The notes: a model not told the origin generated them from the sequence alone. A stretch of 64,000 nt of DNA from an uncultured Oleiphilus sp. (GCA_913020045.1 CAJWBE010000005.1:62001-126000); one strand, 5' to 3'. Shown: positions 51,242 through 61,777, counted from the first letter of the stretch. Numbers and translations: made by a program.

Positions 51242-52069
51242 CTAACGACGCTGATAGATAGTTTTACCTAACGAATCAAAATGCTTACCTGCATCATGTA
51301 GGTTTTCAGAGTGGCCGATAAATAAATACCCCCCTGGACGCAGCTTTTCTGCAAACCCATTCAAAATCTTCTGCTGAGTTGGCAGGTCAAAATAGATAAA
51401 TACATTTCGACAAAAAATAAAATCGAATGGGCCTTTCATCGGCCAGCCTTCAAGCAGGTTTAGCCGTTTAAATTTGATCATAGCCTGCAAAGATGGTTTT
51501 ACTTTCACGACATCAGGGCGGTTAGGGTCGCTCAAAAACCACTTTTTCTTTCGGTCTGCGGTTAAGGACTTAATGCGGTCCTTATCGTAAATCCCGTGAC
51601 TCGCATGCTCGAGTACTTTAGAGTCCAAATCTGTCGCGAGTATCTTACAATCCCAATGAGTCCCTATAAGCTTTTCGCTTAACGTAATCGCAGCCGAGTA
51701 TGGTTCTTCGCCAGTGGAACACGCGGCAGACCATCCTCTTATCTTAGAGCCTTTCGAACTTCGAATAACCTCTTCGCAGAAGGTATCTTCTAAAAAATCA
51801 AAGTGATGAGGCTCGCGAAAAAATGATGTGAGATTTGTTGTAATCGCATTAATGAATTTACTTACTTCGTCATGCCCACTGTCGGTAATTAGCGGGCAAT
51901 AATCCGTCATATCCTTTAAACCCAGCTCGCGCATTCTGCGAGCAAGACGACCGTAAACCATATCTTTTTTATGATCGCCAAAAACAATTCCGGTGTATTG
52001 ATAGGCGAGCTCGCTGACAGTCTTAAATGACTCGTCAGACATCGTAAATTCTCGTTGTATTGCTGACAC
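51242..52069 (-). CDS. cheR: Chemotaxis protein methyltransferase CheR
   Basis: RGWSAACSTGEEPYSAAITLSE; FDFIFCRNVFIYFD; TNLTSFFREPHHFDFL. Confidence 0.96.
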   Translation of the reverse strand: MSAIQREFTMSDESFKTVSELAYQYTGIVFGDHKKDMVYGRLARRMRELGLKDMTDYCPLITDSGHDEVSKFINAITTNLTSFFREPHHFDFLEDTFCEEVIRSSKGSKIRGWSAACSTGEEPYSAAITLSEKLIGTHWDCKILATDLDSKVLEHASHGIYDKDRIKSLTADRKKKWFLSDPNRPDVVKVKPSLQAMIKFKRLNLLEGWPMKGPFDFIFCRNVFIYFDLPTQQKILNGFAEKLRPGGYLFIGHSENLHDAGKHFDSLGKTIYQRR

Positions 52070-52119
52070 GGATTACCTCAACGCTTGCTCAAAGTTTATA
52101 CGTCGACAAAGTCAAAATG

Positions 52120-52626
52120 CTAGACATCGTCAATCAGCTCGTCAGTCAGCTCTAGCAAAATAACCATCTGGTCATCAGTACTGCCAAGCCCTTTGATATA
52201 CTGCGCTTGCCCCTCATGACTTAGGTCTGGTGAAGGCTGCACACTATCTTCATTAAAATTATGAACATCAGAAACGGCGTCGACAATCACGCCCATTACC
52301 TTTGGGCCACCCTCAGAAGGAACCGTCAATATGATGACCACGGTCTCGTTAGTATAAGCCTGCTCCTCTAAGCCAAAACACATACGCAGATCAATCACTG
52401 GCGCGACCGTTCCGCGCAGGTTCATCACGCCTTTTACGTGTCTTGGCGCATTGGGAATAGCAGTAACGGGCTCCCATCCGCGAATTTCTTGAACAGACAA
52501 AATGTTGACGCCAAACTCTTCTTTGTTCATATAGAAGGTTAGATACTGCTCACCAAGATTACTTGAGCGCGCTGCTTCGATAGAGTCATTCGCTTGCTCT
52601 ATGTCCGTCACTTGTTCTTGCAACAT
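52120..52626 (-). CDS. cheW: Chemotaxis coupling protein CheW (second system)
   Basis: EQYLTFYMNKEEFGVNILSVQEIRGWEPVTAIPNAPRHVKGVMNLRGTVAPVIDLRMCFGL. Confidence 0.96.
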   Translation of the reverse strand: MLQEQVTDIEQANDSIEAARSSNLGEQYLTFYMNKEEFGVNILSVQEIRGWEPVTAIPNAPRHVKGVMNLRGTVAPVIDLRMCFGLEEQAYTNETVVIILTVPSEGGPKVMGVIVDAVSDVHNFNEDSVQPSPDLSHEGQAQYIKGLGSTDDQMVILLELTDELIDDV

Positions 52627-52652
52627 GTCTATCCCCGTAAATTTGTTACTGC

Positions 52653-54713
52653 TTAAGCTGCTCTAGTGTCATCTTGAGCAGGTGCTTTTTTATAATCATT
52701 TCGATTTACGCCCGCTAACTTAATAAGTCCTGAGATATCGAGAATCAACGACACTGTGCCATCACCCAATATTGTTGCGCCGGAAATACCCTCAACAGAG
52801 CGATAATTATCTTGCAGGCTTTTGATTACCACCTGCTGCTGAGCTAGCAGATCATCAACAAGAACGGCGATTTTCATATTGTCGCCTTCAACCACTACCA
52901 ATAGCCCGTCTTCCAGTGCTTCCGAGTCAGGTTTATTATTGAAAATGTCCCATAAGCGCACAATTGGAACATACTCCTCCCGCAAACGAAGCACATCACA
53001 TCCGGAAGAAACTCGGTGAATCATTTGATCGTATGACTGAATCGATTCAACAATAGACACCAGTGGGAAAATATAAACATGCTCACCCACACGAATAAGC
53101 TGTCCATCAAGAATGGCCAGCGTTAACGGTAAACGGATTGTAAAAACACTGCCCTCTCCAGGGTGAGACTCAACCTCAACAGAACCATTGAGTTCTTGGA
53201 TGTTGCGCCTTACGACGTCCATCCCAACACCTCTACCTGAGATATCGGTAATCTCGGCGGCCGTTGAAAAACCGGGTTTAAAAACTAAGTCATAAATTTG
53301 CTCATCAGCTAATTTATCCTGTGCCGACACTAAGCCTTTTTCAATCGCTTTTTCTAAAATACGATCTCGATTGAGACCTGCGCCATCATCAATAATTTGA
53401 ATTACGATGTTGCCGCCTTGGTGAAAGGCGTTAAGTGTGATTTTCCCCATCTCATCTTTGCCTTGAGCAAGCCTATGCTCTGGCATCTCGATACCATGAT
53501 CTAACGAGTTCCGAACCAAATGCACCAATGGATCGCCAATTCGTTCCATGACAGTTTTATCAAGCTCGGTTTGCTCACCCGTGAGTTCAAGCTCTACTTT
53601 CTTACCAAGACTTTTGCTCATGTCATGCACAAGCCGCGGAAATCGAGAAAAAGCGAAACTAATCGGTAGCATACGAATTCGCATCACGCTTTCTTGCAGC
53701 TCTCTCGTATGATTGTTGAGTTGCTCCAGCCCTTCCATAAGCCTCGGCAACCGATCGATAGAAAAATCTCTGCCAAGCTCACCTAACATAGATTGAGTAA
53801 TAACCAGCTCGCCAACCATATTGATCAAGCTGTCGACCTTATCTGTTCCTACTCGAATGGAAGAGCTTTCGGGTTTAGAATCTTTCTTTGTCGGCTTCGC
53901 GACCGCTTTGGCAGCAGGCACTTCTGCTGTGTTATCGAGCTCAGCCAGTGGCTCAGCTTCAGCCGGTTTACTCTCAGGGCTGCTCTGTGCAATCGGCGTG
54001 ACGGTTAGCTCTGCATCGTCGATCACCCATTCAAAAACTTCTCTCACCGACGCCTCTGATGCATCGCCTTCGAGCTGAATATTCCAAGACAAATAACAGG
54101 ATTCAGGGTCCATCTCGCTAAAACTGGGCACATTTTCAGTATTGGCGCTAACCGCCACCGTTCCCATTTCCGCTAATTCGCGGAACATGCGAAGTGGCTC
54201 GTTGCCAGTTTTGAGAACGTCTACGTCCGGTTTGAAGTAGATATCCCATCCAGATGAATTTTCTGTCGTCTGGGTTTCTGCCACCTTAGTACCTGAATCA
54301 CTTTCTGCAGCAGGTCCAGCGTCTCCCGCTAGCACCGCTTCAAACTGACGTTTCAAATCTTTAGCAGTCGACGTATCAACAGCCTCATCCGCCTCAAGCT
54401 GATTTATCATACTGCGGATGCAATCAACCGACTTTAGGAAGAGCTCCACATGCTCAGTCTGCATCACAAACTGATCTGATCGAATCAAATCCAGTAAGGT
54501 CTCGACGACATGCGTGAAATCAGCAATTTCATTAAAACCAAACGTACCGCTACCGCCTTTTATGGAGTGTGCAGCACGAAATATTTCATTGATCGTCTCA
54601 GACTCAATCTCAGCCACATCGAGATTGAGTAGAGCAGACTCCATCGTGTCCAACCCTTCATGACTTTCTTCGAAAAATACTTGGTGAAACTGACTAAGAT
54701 CGACACTCATCAC
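52653..54713 (-). CDS. cheA: Chemotaxis histidine kinase CheA (copy 2)
   Basis: Hpt FRAAHSIKGGSGTFGF; LVHLVRNSLDHGIEMPEHR; FKPGFSTAAEITDISGRGVGMDVVR. Confidence 0.97.
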   Translation of the reverse strand: MMSVDLSQFHQVFFEESHEGLDTMESALLNLDVAEIESETINEIFRAAHSIKGGSGTFGFNEIADFTHVVETLLDLIRSDQFVMQTEHVELFLKSVDCIRSMINQLEADEAVDTSTAKDLKRQFEAVLAGDAGPAAESDSGTKVAETQTTENSSGWDIYFKPDVDVLKTGNEPLRMFRELAEMGTVAVSANTENVPSFSEMDPESCYLSWNIQLEGDASEASVREVFEWVIDDAELTVTPIAQSSPESKPAEAEPLAELDNTAEVPAAKAVAKPTKKDSKPESSSIRVGTDKVDSLINMVGELVITQSMLGELGRDFSIDRLPRLMEGLEQLNNHTRELQESVMRIRMLPISFAFSRFPRLVHDMSKSLGKKVELELTGEQTELDKTVMERIGDPLVHLVRNSLDHGIEMPEHRLAQGKDEMGKITLNAFHQGGNIVIQIIDDGAGLNRDRILEKAIEKGLVSAQDKLADEQIYDLVFKPGFSTAAEITDISGRGVGMDVVRRNIQELNGSVEVESHPGEGSVFTIRLPLTLAILDGQLIRVGEHVYIFPLVSIVESIQSYDQMIHRVSSGCDVLRLREEYVPIVRLWDIFNNKPDSEALEDGLLVVVEGDNMKIAVLVDDLLAQQQVVIKSLQDNYRSVEGISGATILGDGTVSLILDISGLIKLAGVNRNDYKKAPAQDDTRAA

Positions 54714-54741
54714 AAAAACCTTTTAATAGAGGTGAAGGCAC

Positions 54742-55104
54742 CTAGCCCAATACTTTTTTAATCGTGGCTAGTAATTGGTCTGGGTTAAATGGTTTAACTA
54801 ACCAACCCGTTGCTCCCGCTGCTTTCCCTTCAGATTTCTTATCACCGGCTGATTCCGTGGTAAGCATGAGAATAGGTGTAAACTTATAGTCGGGTAGCGA
54901 ACGCAGATTTCTAACCAGCTCAATACCGTCCATGACGGGCATATTGACATCCGAAAGCACCAGGTCCACCCCTCCCTGCTTCGCCTTGTCGAGAGCTTCT
55001 TGACCATCACTCGCCTCAATGACTGTATAGCCAGCTCCTTTCAAAGTGAAAGAAACCATTTGGCGCATTGAAGCCGAATCGTCAACAGCTAGAATTGTTG
55101 CCAT
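54742..55104 (-). CDS. cheY: CheY-like response regulator (second system)
   Basis: ATILAVDDSASMRQMVSFTLKGAGYTVIEASDGQEALDKAKQGGVDLVLSDVNMPVMDGIELV...WLVKPFNPDQLL. Confidence 0.96.
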   Translation of the reverse strand: MATILAVDDSASMRQMVSFTLKGAGYTVIEASDGQEALDKAKQGGVDLVLSDVNMPVMDGIELVRNLRSLPDYKFTPILMLTTESAGDKKSEGKAAGATGWLVKPFNPDQLLATIKKVLG

Positions 55105-55150
55105 ACTTATCTCCTAAACATTCTTTAAAATTGTAAAAATAAAGCGTTTG

Positions 55151-55423
55151 TTACAAGTTGAGTGCCGACTCAAGGCCGATCAATTTTGCCGCTGCAACAA
55201 ACTCATCAGATACATCACCCCAGCTGACTTCAACACCACCCGCACTCATTTGGTGAATAAAGCTGCTTAATGTCTGTAATACAGAAGTATCAACTCGCTC
55301 TACCTCTTTTGCATTAATAGTCGTCTTTAGGCTGTTACGAAACGCTTCTTCAAGCTCTTTATGAAGGCCCTCAACTTTAGCGATCGACATAACACCTTCT
55401 AGCTTCACTTCAGTTTCCGCCAT
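55151..55423 (-). CDS. STAS domain protein, first gene of the second chemosensory operon
   Basis: 90 aa; VKLEGVMSIAKVEGLHKELEEAF...AKEVERVDTSVLQTLSSFIHQM. Confidence 0.85.
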   Translation of the reverse strand: MAETEVKLEGVMSIAKVEGLHKELEEAFRNSLKTTINAKEVERVDTSVLQTLSSFIHQMSAGGVEVSWGDVSDEFVAAAKLIGLESALNL

Positions 55424-55675
55424 GAACCAACCTCCAACCTAATAAACGCTTACCAACCCCATGCCGAAACCTCACGACGAATTACCGTCACTTGAGCAAA
55501 CGTCTGCTCGTTCGACATTAGGAGAAACCACTTATTACTTTAGTATGAATTCAAGGTTTTGCGAGCTTGCGCGGCGAAGCATTTAAGATCTTAAATGCCA
55601 ATAACATCATTGTTTGAAAAATGAGGCAAAACTGTATTTTTTTTGATCTATTTTTTTGACTAAAAAATAGCTTAC

Positions 55676-56125
55676 TTAGGAACTAGATCGGCGACGTGCT
55701 AAAAAGTCTTCTTCAAGCATTTTATCAATTTTCTTCTCTCTCTCAGCCGCTTCCATAGCTTGAAGCTTAGCAACAAGGTCTCCCATCCCCTTCGTTTTTT
55801 GATGACACACAATCCAAGCTTGCTTGCAGCGCTCAAACTCAGTTTCAGCCTGCTGCAACACTAACTTCTGCTGATCTATCGCTTGATCAAGTTGCTGAAT
55901 AAAACCCTGATAAGACATCAACTGCGACACGCTCGAAACACCGGTCATAGAACCTTTCAGGTCCAGCAAATATTGAGCTCGATACTCATCCAGCATGCGC
56001 GTTTGTTGCTGCTGTTGATCAAAGTACGTTTTCGCTCGGCCCAACACCTCCATTGCGCTTTTTTCTTTTCGCTCAGCTAGGTCTAGAACTAATTGAATGC
56101 GACCCGACTTAGAAGGCTTACTCAT
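55676..56125 (-). CDS. fliJ: Flagellar export protein FliJ
   Basis: 149 aa coiled coil, LVLDLAERKEKSAMEVLGRAKTYFDQQQQQ; downstream of fliI. Confidence 0.92.
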   Translation of the reverse strand: MSKPSKSGRIQLVLDLAERKEKSAMEVLGRAKTYFDQQQQQTRMLDEYRAQYLLDLKGSMTGVSSVSQLMSYQGFIQQLDQAIDQQKLVLQQAETEFERCKQAWIVCHQKTKGMGDLVAKLQAMEAAEREKKIDKMLEEDFLARRRSSS

Positions 56126-56183
56126 AATGTTTCAACCACGATACGCAACTCTTTAACAGCGCCTTTCCGAAGAAAGTACATAC

Positions 56184-57548
56184 CTAGCGCCCAGCAATTG
56201 GTGGGTTCGGCGGCGGCTCTGCAGGCGCTGTTAGGACTTTTTTAAGACTAGCCATGGAAACATTTTTACTCGCCCGCTCATTTAAACCCTGCTGTAAAAA
56301 GCGTCGCATTGGCTGATAGCGCTCAATCGCAAAATCAGTTTCCGCATCTGAGCCTGCCGCATATGCTCCGACACTGATGAGGTCCCTAGTTTGCTGGTAG
56401 CGTGCATAAAGCTGCTTGAATCGCTGAGCTAAAGAAAGCTGTTCGGGGCTAATAACATGAGGCATGACTCGACTTATTGATGCTTCAACATCAATCGCCG
56501 GATAATGACCCTCTTCCGCCAAACTACGAGACAACACGATATGACCATCTAGAATCGCCCGGGCGGCATCGGCAATAGGGTCCTGCTGATCATCGCCTTC
56601 GGTCAACACCGTATAGAAAGCAGTAATCGACCCTCCGCCAACCGCGCCGTTGCCTGCGCGCTCTACCAACTGAGGTATCTTCGAAAAAACTGATGGTGGG
56701 TAGCCCTTCGTTGCCGGTGGCTCCCCTACGGATAATGCGATCTCACGCTGAGCTTGCGCGTAACGCGTTAGGGAATCCATTAGCAATAAAACGCTTTTCC
56801 CTTGATCTCTGAAATATTCGGCAATTCGCGTTGTGAGTGTTGACGCTCTTAGGCGCATCAATGGTGAGTCATCGGCGGGAGACGCCACAACAACCGCACG
56901 CGCCATTCCTTCCTCGCCGAGAATATCATCAATAAACTCTTTCACCTCTCGGCCCCGCTCACCAATTAAACCGACGACGACGATGTCTGCGTCGGTAAAT
57001 CGTGTCATCATTCCCAAAAGCATACTCTTACCAACACCAGAGCCGGCGAATAAGCCAAGCCTTTGTCCGACACCAACGGTAAGCAAACTATTAATTGCTT
57101 TAATCCCCACATCTAGAGAGGTTCTTATCGGTGCACGCTGCAGCGGGTTGATAATATGTCCGGTATAGGAAATATAAGCATCGGCGTCTAGCTCCCCCTT
57201 GCCATCTAAAGGCTGACCGGCGCCATCCAGTACCCGACCTAAAAGCCCCCAGCCGACCGCAATTTCATTCACGGTGCTTGCTGGCGTGACCAACGCTCCA
57301 GGGCGCAAGCCCTCGGCCGTGCCAATTGGCATTAGAAATGTACGGTCATCGTCAAATCCTACGACTTCAGCGTCAATTTCTTGCCCTCCGGCGCCATGCA
57401 CGACGCAACGGTCGCCAATCACAAAGTGACAGCCTTTCGCTTCAAGGGTTAAACCAACGACTCTCGTCAAGCGTCCACTCACCTCAGCTGAGCCGACAGC
57501 GGGAGCTGCTTGGGCTAATGACTCTAGTTGATCGGCGATTGTTGCCAT
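56184..57548 (-). CDS. fliI: Flagellum-specific ATPase FliI
   Basis: [51 protein letters not shown]. Confidence 0.98.
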   Translation of the reverse strand: MATIADQLESLAQAAPAVGSAEVSGRLTRVVGLTLEAKGCHFVIGDRCVVHGAGGQEIDAEVVGFDDDRTFLMPIGTAEGLRPGALVTPASTVNEIAVGWGLLGRVLDGAGQPLDGKGELDADAYISYTGHIINPLQRAPIRTSLDVGIKAINSLLTVGVGQRLGLFAGSGVGKSMLLGMMTRFTDADIVVVGLIGERGREVKEFIDDILGEEGMARAVVVASPADDSPLMRLRASTLTTRIAEYFRDQGKSVLLLMDSLTRYAQAQREIALSVGEPPATKGYPPSVFSKIPQLVERAGNGAVGGGSITAFYTVLTEGDDQQDPIADAARAILDGHIVLSRSLAEEGHYPAIDVEASISRVMPHVISPEQLSLAQRFKQLYARYQQTRDLISVGAYAAGSDAETDFAIERYQPMRRFLQQGLNERASKNVSMASLKKVLTAPAEPPPNPPIAGR

Positions 57549-58504
57549 CAGGAATCTAAATCTTTTGCTGCGTTAGTCGAGTCTGAGTCGCCACCTTCCT
57601 GCGCATCAACAGTGGTATCGCCATCGGCCACAGCATCACTTTGGGCATTAGAATCACGCTCTTTTTCTGCCTCATCAGCCACCTGCGCAGCATCAGCAAC
57701 GACCTCGTCCAGCACAGAAGGCGCGTAATCAGACTGTTCTTGAACAACACTTGGAGACTCTGCCAAACCGCCTGTATCCGAAGCCGCAGGGCGTTTCATA
57801 AACATCTCGTGAATGGTTTTTTGGAAGCGTTTTTCTACTGTGAAATCGATCAGCTGAGTAGACGTACTGACGCGGCACCCTCCCGGATGTATCTCACGAG
57901 ATGGAACAACATTAATACTCAAACCTGACTGTTTGAGAGCTTCCTGAGCATACTGTTGATCCGCGGCGTTAATGAATACCGTCACATCAGCATCAGTTTT
58001 TGGTAGATCGGCTAGCGTCTTGCTAATCAATTCAACAATAATACTAGAGTCCGTGTGCAGTTCTCGATGAATAACACTGCGTGCCACCGCGATCGCGATG
58101 TTAGTTAATGCTTGAGTGATTTGCTGCTGTTGAAGTGAAACCGGGTCTGCGAGCTCGGTCATCACACCTGCAAGGGATTTTATCACCTGATCGATCTGAG
58201 CCTGACCTTCGGCTTTCCCAGTCTCAAAGCCCTCGGCACGACCTTTTGCGGTACCGCTTTTTAGTCCCTGCTCAATACCAACTTTATAGCCATCACGTTT
58301 TCCCTGTTCAAGCCCTTCTTGATAGGCGGCTTTACGAATTGCTTCTAATTCGCCGGCCGTTGGGGGTTTTGCAGCCGTTTTTGCGCTAACCGCAAAACCG
58401 GCGCTTGCTGCAGCTTGCGAACCGCCACCACCAAACGCGGGCAGCTCCCAACGTTCGTAGGCTGTCATGTCAGCTTTGCTAAGGTCTTTCTCTTGTTCGC
58501 TCAT
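57548..58504 (-). CDS. fliH: Flagellar assembly protein FliH with long acidic C-terminal tail
   Basis: G-x-x-x-G repeats [38 protein letters not shown]; FliH core; synteny. Confidence 0.94.
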   Translation of the reverse strand: MSEQEKDLSKADMTAYERWELPAFGGGGSQAAASAGFAVSAKTAAKPPTAGELEAIRKAAYQEGLEQGKRDGYKVGIEQGLKSGTAKGRAEGFETGKAEGQAQIDQVIKSLAGVMTELADPVSLQQQQITQALTNIAIAVARSVIHRELHTDSSIIVELISKTLADLPKTDADVTVFINAADQQYAQEALKQSGLSINVVPSREIHPGGCRVSTSTQLIDFTVEKRFQKTIHEMFMKRPAASDTGGLAESPSVVQEQSDYAPSVLDEVVADAAQVADEAEKERDSNAQSDAVADGDTTVDAQEGGDSDSTNAAKDLDS

Positions 58505-58513
58505 TGGCGCGGC

Positions 58514-59542
58514 CTACATCATTTCTTCGCCAGAACCACCCAGTACGATCTCACCGGAGTCTGCCAAACGTCGTGCTATCGTCAAAATATCTTTCTGTGC
58601 CGACTCAACTTCACTCACTTTAACGGGCCCTTTCGCCTCTAGATCGTCACGCAGCAATTCCGCTGCTCGCTTCGACATATTCCCAAATATTTTTTCTTGA
58701 AGCTCTGTATCCGCGCCTTTAAGAGCAATAATGAGCACCTCAGAGGAAACCTCTCTGAGTAAGGTTTGAATGCCGCGATCATCCACATCTTTAAGGTTAT
58801 CAAAGACGAACATTAGGTCTTCAATCTCAGTCCCCAAGTCGGCATCAATTTCTTTTATAGAATCCATCAAGTCGCCTTCAACCGAGGTATCCATAAAGTT
58901 CATAATATCGGCGGCGCACTTAACCCCACCAATCTTGCTCGTCGTGGTATTTGAGCTGCCAGAAAACTGTTTCTCCAAGATATTGTTAAGTTCCGCCAAG
59001 GCTTGCGGCTGCACTGTGTCGAGCGACGCGACGCGCATCATAACGTCAAGGCGAACTTTATCGTCGAGTATCGCCAATACTTCAGCCGATTGGTCCGGCT
59101 CAAGATACGAAACAACGATTGCTTGAATTTGAGGGTGCTCGTATCGAATCAATTCAGCGACCGCCCGGCCATCCATCCACTTTAATGTGTCCAAACCAGT
59201 CGTGTTGCCACCCACCAGAATACGATCAATCAAGCTAGACGCTTTGTCTTCGCCCAAGGCTTCGTTAAGCATATTCTTGATGTAGTCATCAGAACCCACA
59301 CCCATACCGGTTTGGCGACCCACTTCCTCAAGAAAGTCAATCATGACCGCTTCAACCTGGTCTTGCGTGATGTTGTGCAAATTAGCCATCGACGTACCAA
59401 TACGATGAACTTCTTTGGGCCCCATATGCTTCAGTATCTGGGCGGCATCTGCCTCACCCAGGCTCATCATCAGTATGGACGCCGCATCAAGACGAGTAAG
59501 CTTCGGTAACTCTGCACCCTGTTCTTGCTCAGCCATCTTCAC
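58514..59542 (-). CDS. fliG: Flagellar motor switch protein FliG
   Basis: AASILMMSLGEADAAQILKHMGPKEVHRIGTSMA...MFVFDNLKDVDDRGIQTLLREV. Confidence 0.98.
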   Translation of the reverse strand: MKMAEQEQGAELPKLTRLDAASILMMSLGEADAAQILKHMGPKEVHRIGTSMANLHNITQDQVEAVMIDFLEEVGRQTGMGVGSDDYIKNMLNEALGEDKASSLIDRILVGGNTTGLDTLKWMDGRAVAELIRYEHPQIQAIVVSYLEPDQSAEVLAILDDKVRLDVMMRVASLDTVQPQALAELNNILEKQFSGSSNTTTSKIGGVKCAADIMNFMDTSVEGDLMDSIKEIDADLGTEIEDLMFVFDNLKDVDDRGIQTLLREVSSEVLIIALKGADTELQEKIFGNMSKRAAELLRDDLEAKGPVKVSEVESAQKDILTIARRLADSGEIVLGGSGEEMM

Positions 59543-61241
59543 CTACCCATTGACGAATTACTTGCGCTACACGAGCCGGATCTTCAGCGACCAAACCTTT
59601 AAGCGCGTTAATCTGCTTATCATACCCCTCTGATGCACCAGGTAGAAGGAATTCATCTGACGCACCTAAAGTGACGCGCTCTCCCGCCTCACCTTCACCC
59701 ATCTGATCGATGGCAGCCATACCATCCGCATCGCCCGCCAACGCGAACTCCTTGAGCTCTGCACCACTGGTTGCTAAGTTTTTGAAGACTGGCCGAACCA
59801 CCGCGAAGATAACAATAACCGCCATCAAAATTGCACTGACACGCCAAATTGTGTCAAAAAACCATTCTTGCTCCCAAATTTCAGGTTCGGTGAAAGGCTC
59901 AACAATGACGGGCGCAAATGGTGTATTAATGACATTGACACTATCGCCTCGCGCTGCCGAGAAGCCAACAGCGTTTCGAACCAACAATGTTAAACGCTCA
60001 ATCTCAGCATCATCCCAAGAACTAAAGGTGACTTCGCCGGTTTCTGCATCAATATTTCGAATATCATCGACCGCCACCGCAACCGTTAGACGCTTAAGTC
60101 TACCTTGCTGATGCCGCGTATAACTTACGGTACGATCAACCTCATAATTACGTGTCGACTGCTTACGCAAATTAGTTGAACCGCCACCCGCGCCGTCGCC
60201 ACCAGCACCACCAGCCAATTCAGGTGCGTTGCCCGCTGCCGGAGGCTGATTCGCTAAGGCGCCAGGTACCCCACCGTTTTGGCCTGACTGCCTCTGTTCA
60301 TCTAACACTTGCTCGCTGCGCAATACTTGCATATCGGGGTTATACAGCTCCTCCGTCTCTTCTACTGCCGTGAAGTCCACCTCGGCAGACACCTCGGAAC
60401 GAAAACGCTCAGACCCGAGTACTGGGTCAAGAATACTTGCAATACGGTTGTTCAGGACCGCTTCCATCTTGCGAGAATATTCAAATTCTCGCGACACGAG
60501 CTTATCAGCCTCGCTTTCGTCATTGCGCGACAGCAGATTACCTTTCTGATCTACCACTGTGACTTGGGTGCGGTTCATTTCAGGCACACTGCCCGCCACT
60601 AAGTTGACGATGGCATCTACTTGCTCACGCGATAAAGGCATAGAGCGAGACGTTTCTACCAAAACTGAGGCCGTCGGTTGTCGGCTATCTCTTACAAATA
60701 CGGAGCGTTTGGGAATAGCCAAATGAACTCGGGCATTACGGACATTTCTGAAGCTAACGATTGTACGAGAAAGTTCGCCTTCCAAGCCTCGTTTGAAATT
60801 GGTCGACTCAATAAACTGGCTTGTCCCTAAGCCCTGCTCTTTATCAAGAATTTCATAACCAATGTTTCGATCACTGGTAATGCCTGCGGCTGCCAGTTTG
60901 ATCTTAGCTTCGTATAGCTTGCTGGCCTCGATCAGCATCACCCCAGAATTCGGATCGACTTTAAACTGTATACCGCCAACATTGAGGATACGCGAAACTT
61001 CTTCCACATCTTGTGCGGCCAGATCATGCATCAACGGTTGATAATTAGGTTCTTGCAGCCACAGAACTAACGCAAATCCGAGAGCGACACTGCCAGCCAG
61101 CCCTATCATAAGGCCTAACTGCTTAAAGACACTTAGCCGGTTCAAGCCGGCCATTAAGTCGCTTTCACTCGCCTGTGTGCTAACAGCGCTGCTATCGGCA
61201 ATCGCTATATTTGCATTTGGGTCAGCTGGTACAGAAGCCAT
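59529..61241 (-). CDS. fliF: Flagellar MS-ring protein FliF
   Basis: 570 aa; YQPLMHDLAAQDVEEVSRILNVGGIQFKVDPNSGVMLIEASKLYEAKIKLAAAG. Confidence 0.98.
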   Translation of the reverse strand: MASVPADPNANIAIADSSAVSTQASESDLMAGLNRLSVFKQLGLMIGLAGSVALGFALVLWLQEPNYQPLMHDLAAQDVEEVSRILNVGGIQFKVDPNSGVMLIEASKLYEAKIKLAAAGITSDRNIGYEILDKEQGLGTSQFIESTNFKRGLEGELSRTIVSFRNVRNARVHLAIPKRSVFVRDSRQPTASVLVETSRSMPLSREQVDAIVNLVAGSVPEMNRTQVTVVDQKGNLLSRNDESEADKLVSREFEYSRKMEAVLNNRIASILDPVLGSERFRSEVSAEVDFTAVEETEELYNPDMQVLRSEQVLDEQRQSGQNGGVPGALANQPPAAGNAPELAGGAGGDGAGGGSTNLRKQSTRNYEVDRTVSYTRHQQGRLKRLTVAVAVDDIRNIDAETGEVTFSSWDDAEIERLTLLVRNAVGFSAARGDSVNVINTPFAPVIVEPFTEPEIWEQEWFFDTIWRVSAILMAVIVIFAVVRPVFKNLATSGAELKEFALAGDADGMAAIDQMGEGEAGERVTLGASDEFLLPGASEGYDKQINALKGLVAEDPARVAQVIRQWVGEDG

Positions 61242-61275
61242 AGTTCTATCCGCAAGGTTTGTTAGTTAGCCGCAC

Positions 61276-61665
61276 TTAAACCGGCATATTCATAATATCT
61301 TCGTAGGCTTTAACAACTTTGTTGCGCACCTGCGTTAACGCCTGAAATGAAACCGATGACTTTTGAGACTGGATCATCACTTGCGTCAAACTTACGTTCG
61401 GGTCACCCATTTCATAAGCGGTCGCCATCGCTGATGACTTCTTTTGCGTTTCATTAACGCTGTTCACCGCATTCGACAACAAGTCGCCAAATTTCGGCGC
61501 CTCACTCACTTCTTTCGTGGTGTTAATTTTGCCCGGCGCTATTTCTGAACCCGTCATTTCAGGGCTCTGTATCTGAGCCCTCAGGTTTTTCATATCTGCT
61601 AGTACTTGGGCAATATCAGATCGTCCCGATACTGAACTGATTCCAGACATAGCCACCTCCGTCAA
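61276..61665 (-). CDS. fliE: Flagellar hook-basal body complex protein FliE
   Basis: [71 protein letters not shown]. Confidence 0.96.
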   Translation of the reverse strand: MTEVAMSGISSVSGRSDIAQVLADMKNLRAQIQSPEMTGSEIAPGKINTTKEVSEAPKFGDLLSNAVNSVNETQKKSSAMATAYEMGDPNVSLTQVMIQSQKSSVSFQALTQVRNKVVKAYEDIMNMPV

Positions 61666-61709
61666 AATTTTGTTGTTTAATGCGTAAAAACGCTTACTAA
61701 TACCTAATT

Positions 61710-61727
61710 AAGCAAAACATAGGCCAA
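61710..61727 (-). promoter_or_regulatory. Putative sigma-54 promoter upstream of fliE
   Basis: Minus-strand TTGGCCTATGTTTTGCTT (GG-N10-GC). Confidence 0.8.
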
Positions 61728-61751
61728 GGTTTGCCGCATGCAATCGAGACA

Positions 61752-61777
61752 TAAAAAAAGGGGGCAAAAGCCCCCTA
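61752..61777 (-). terminator. Intrinsic terminator downstream of fleR
   Basis: GGGGGC-aaaa-GCCCCC hairpin with T-rich tract on the minus-strand transcript, just after the fleR stop. Confidence 0.85.
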
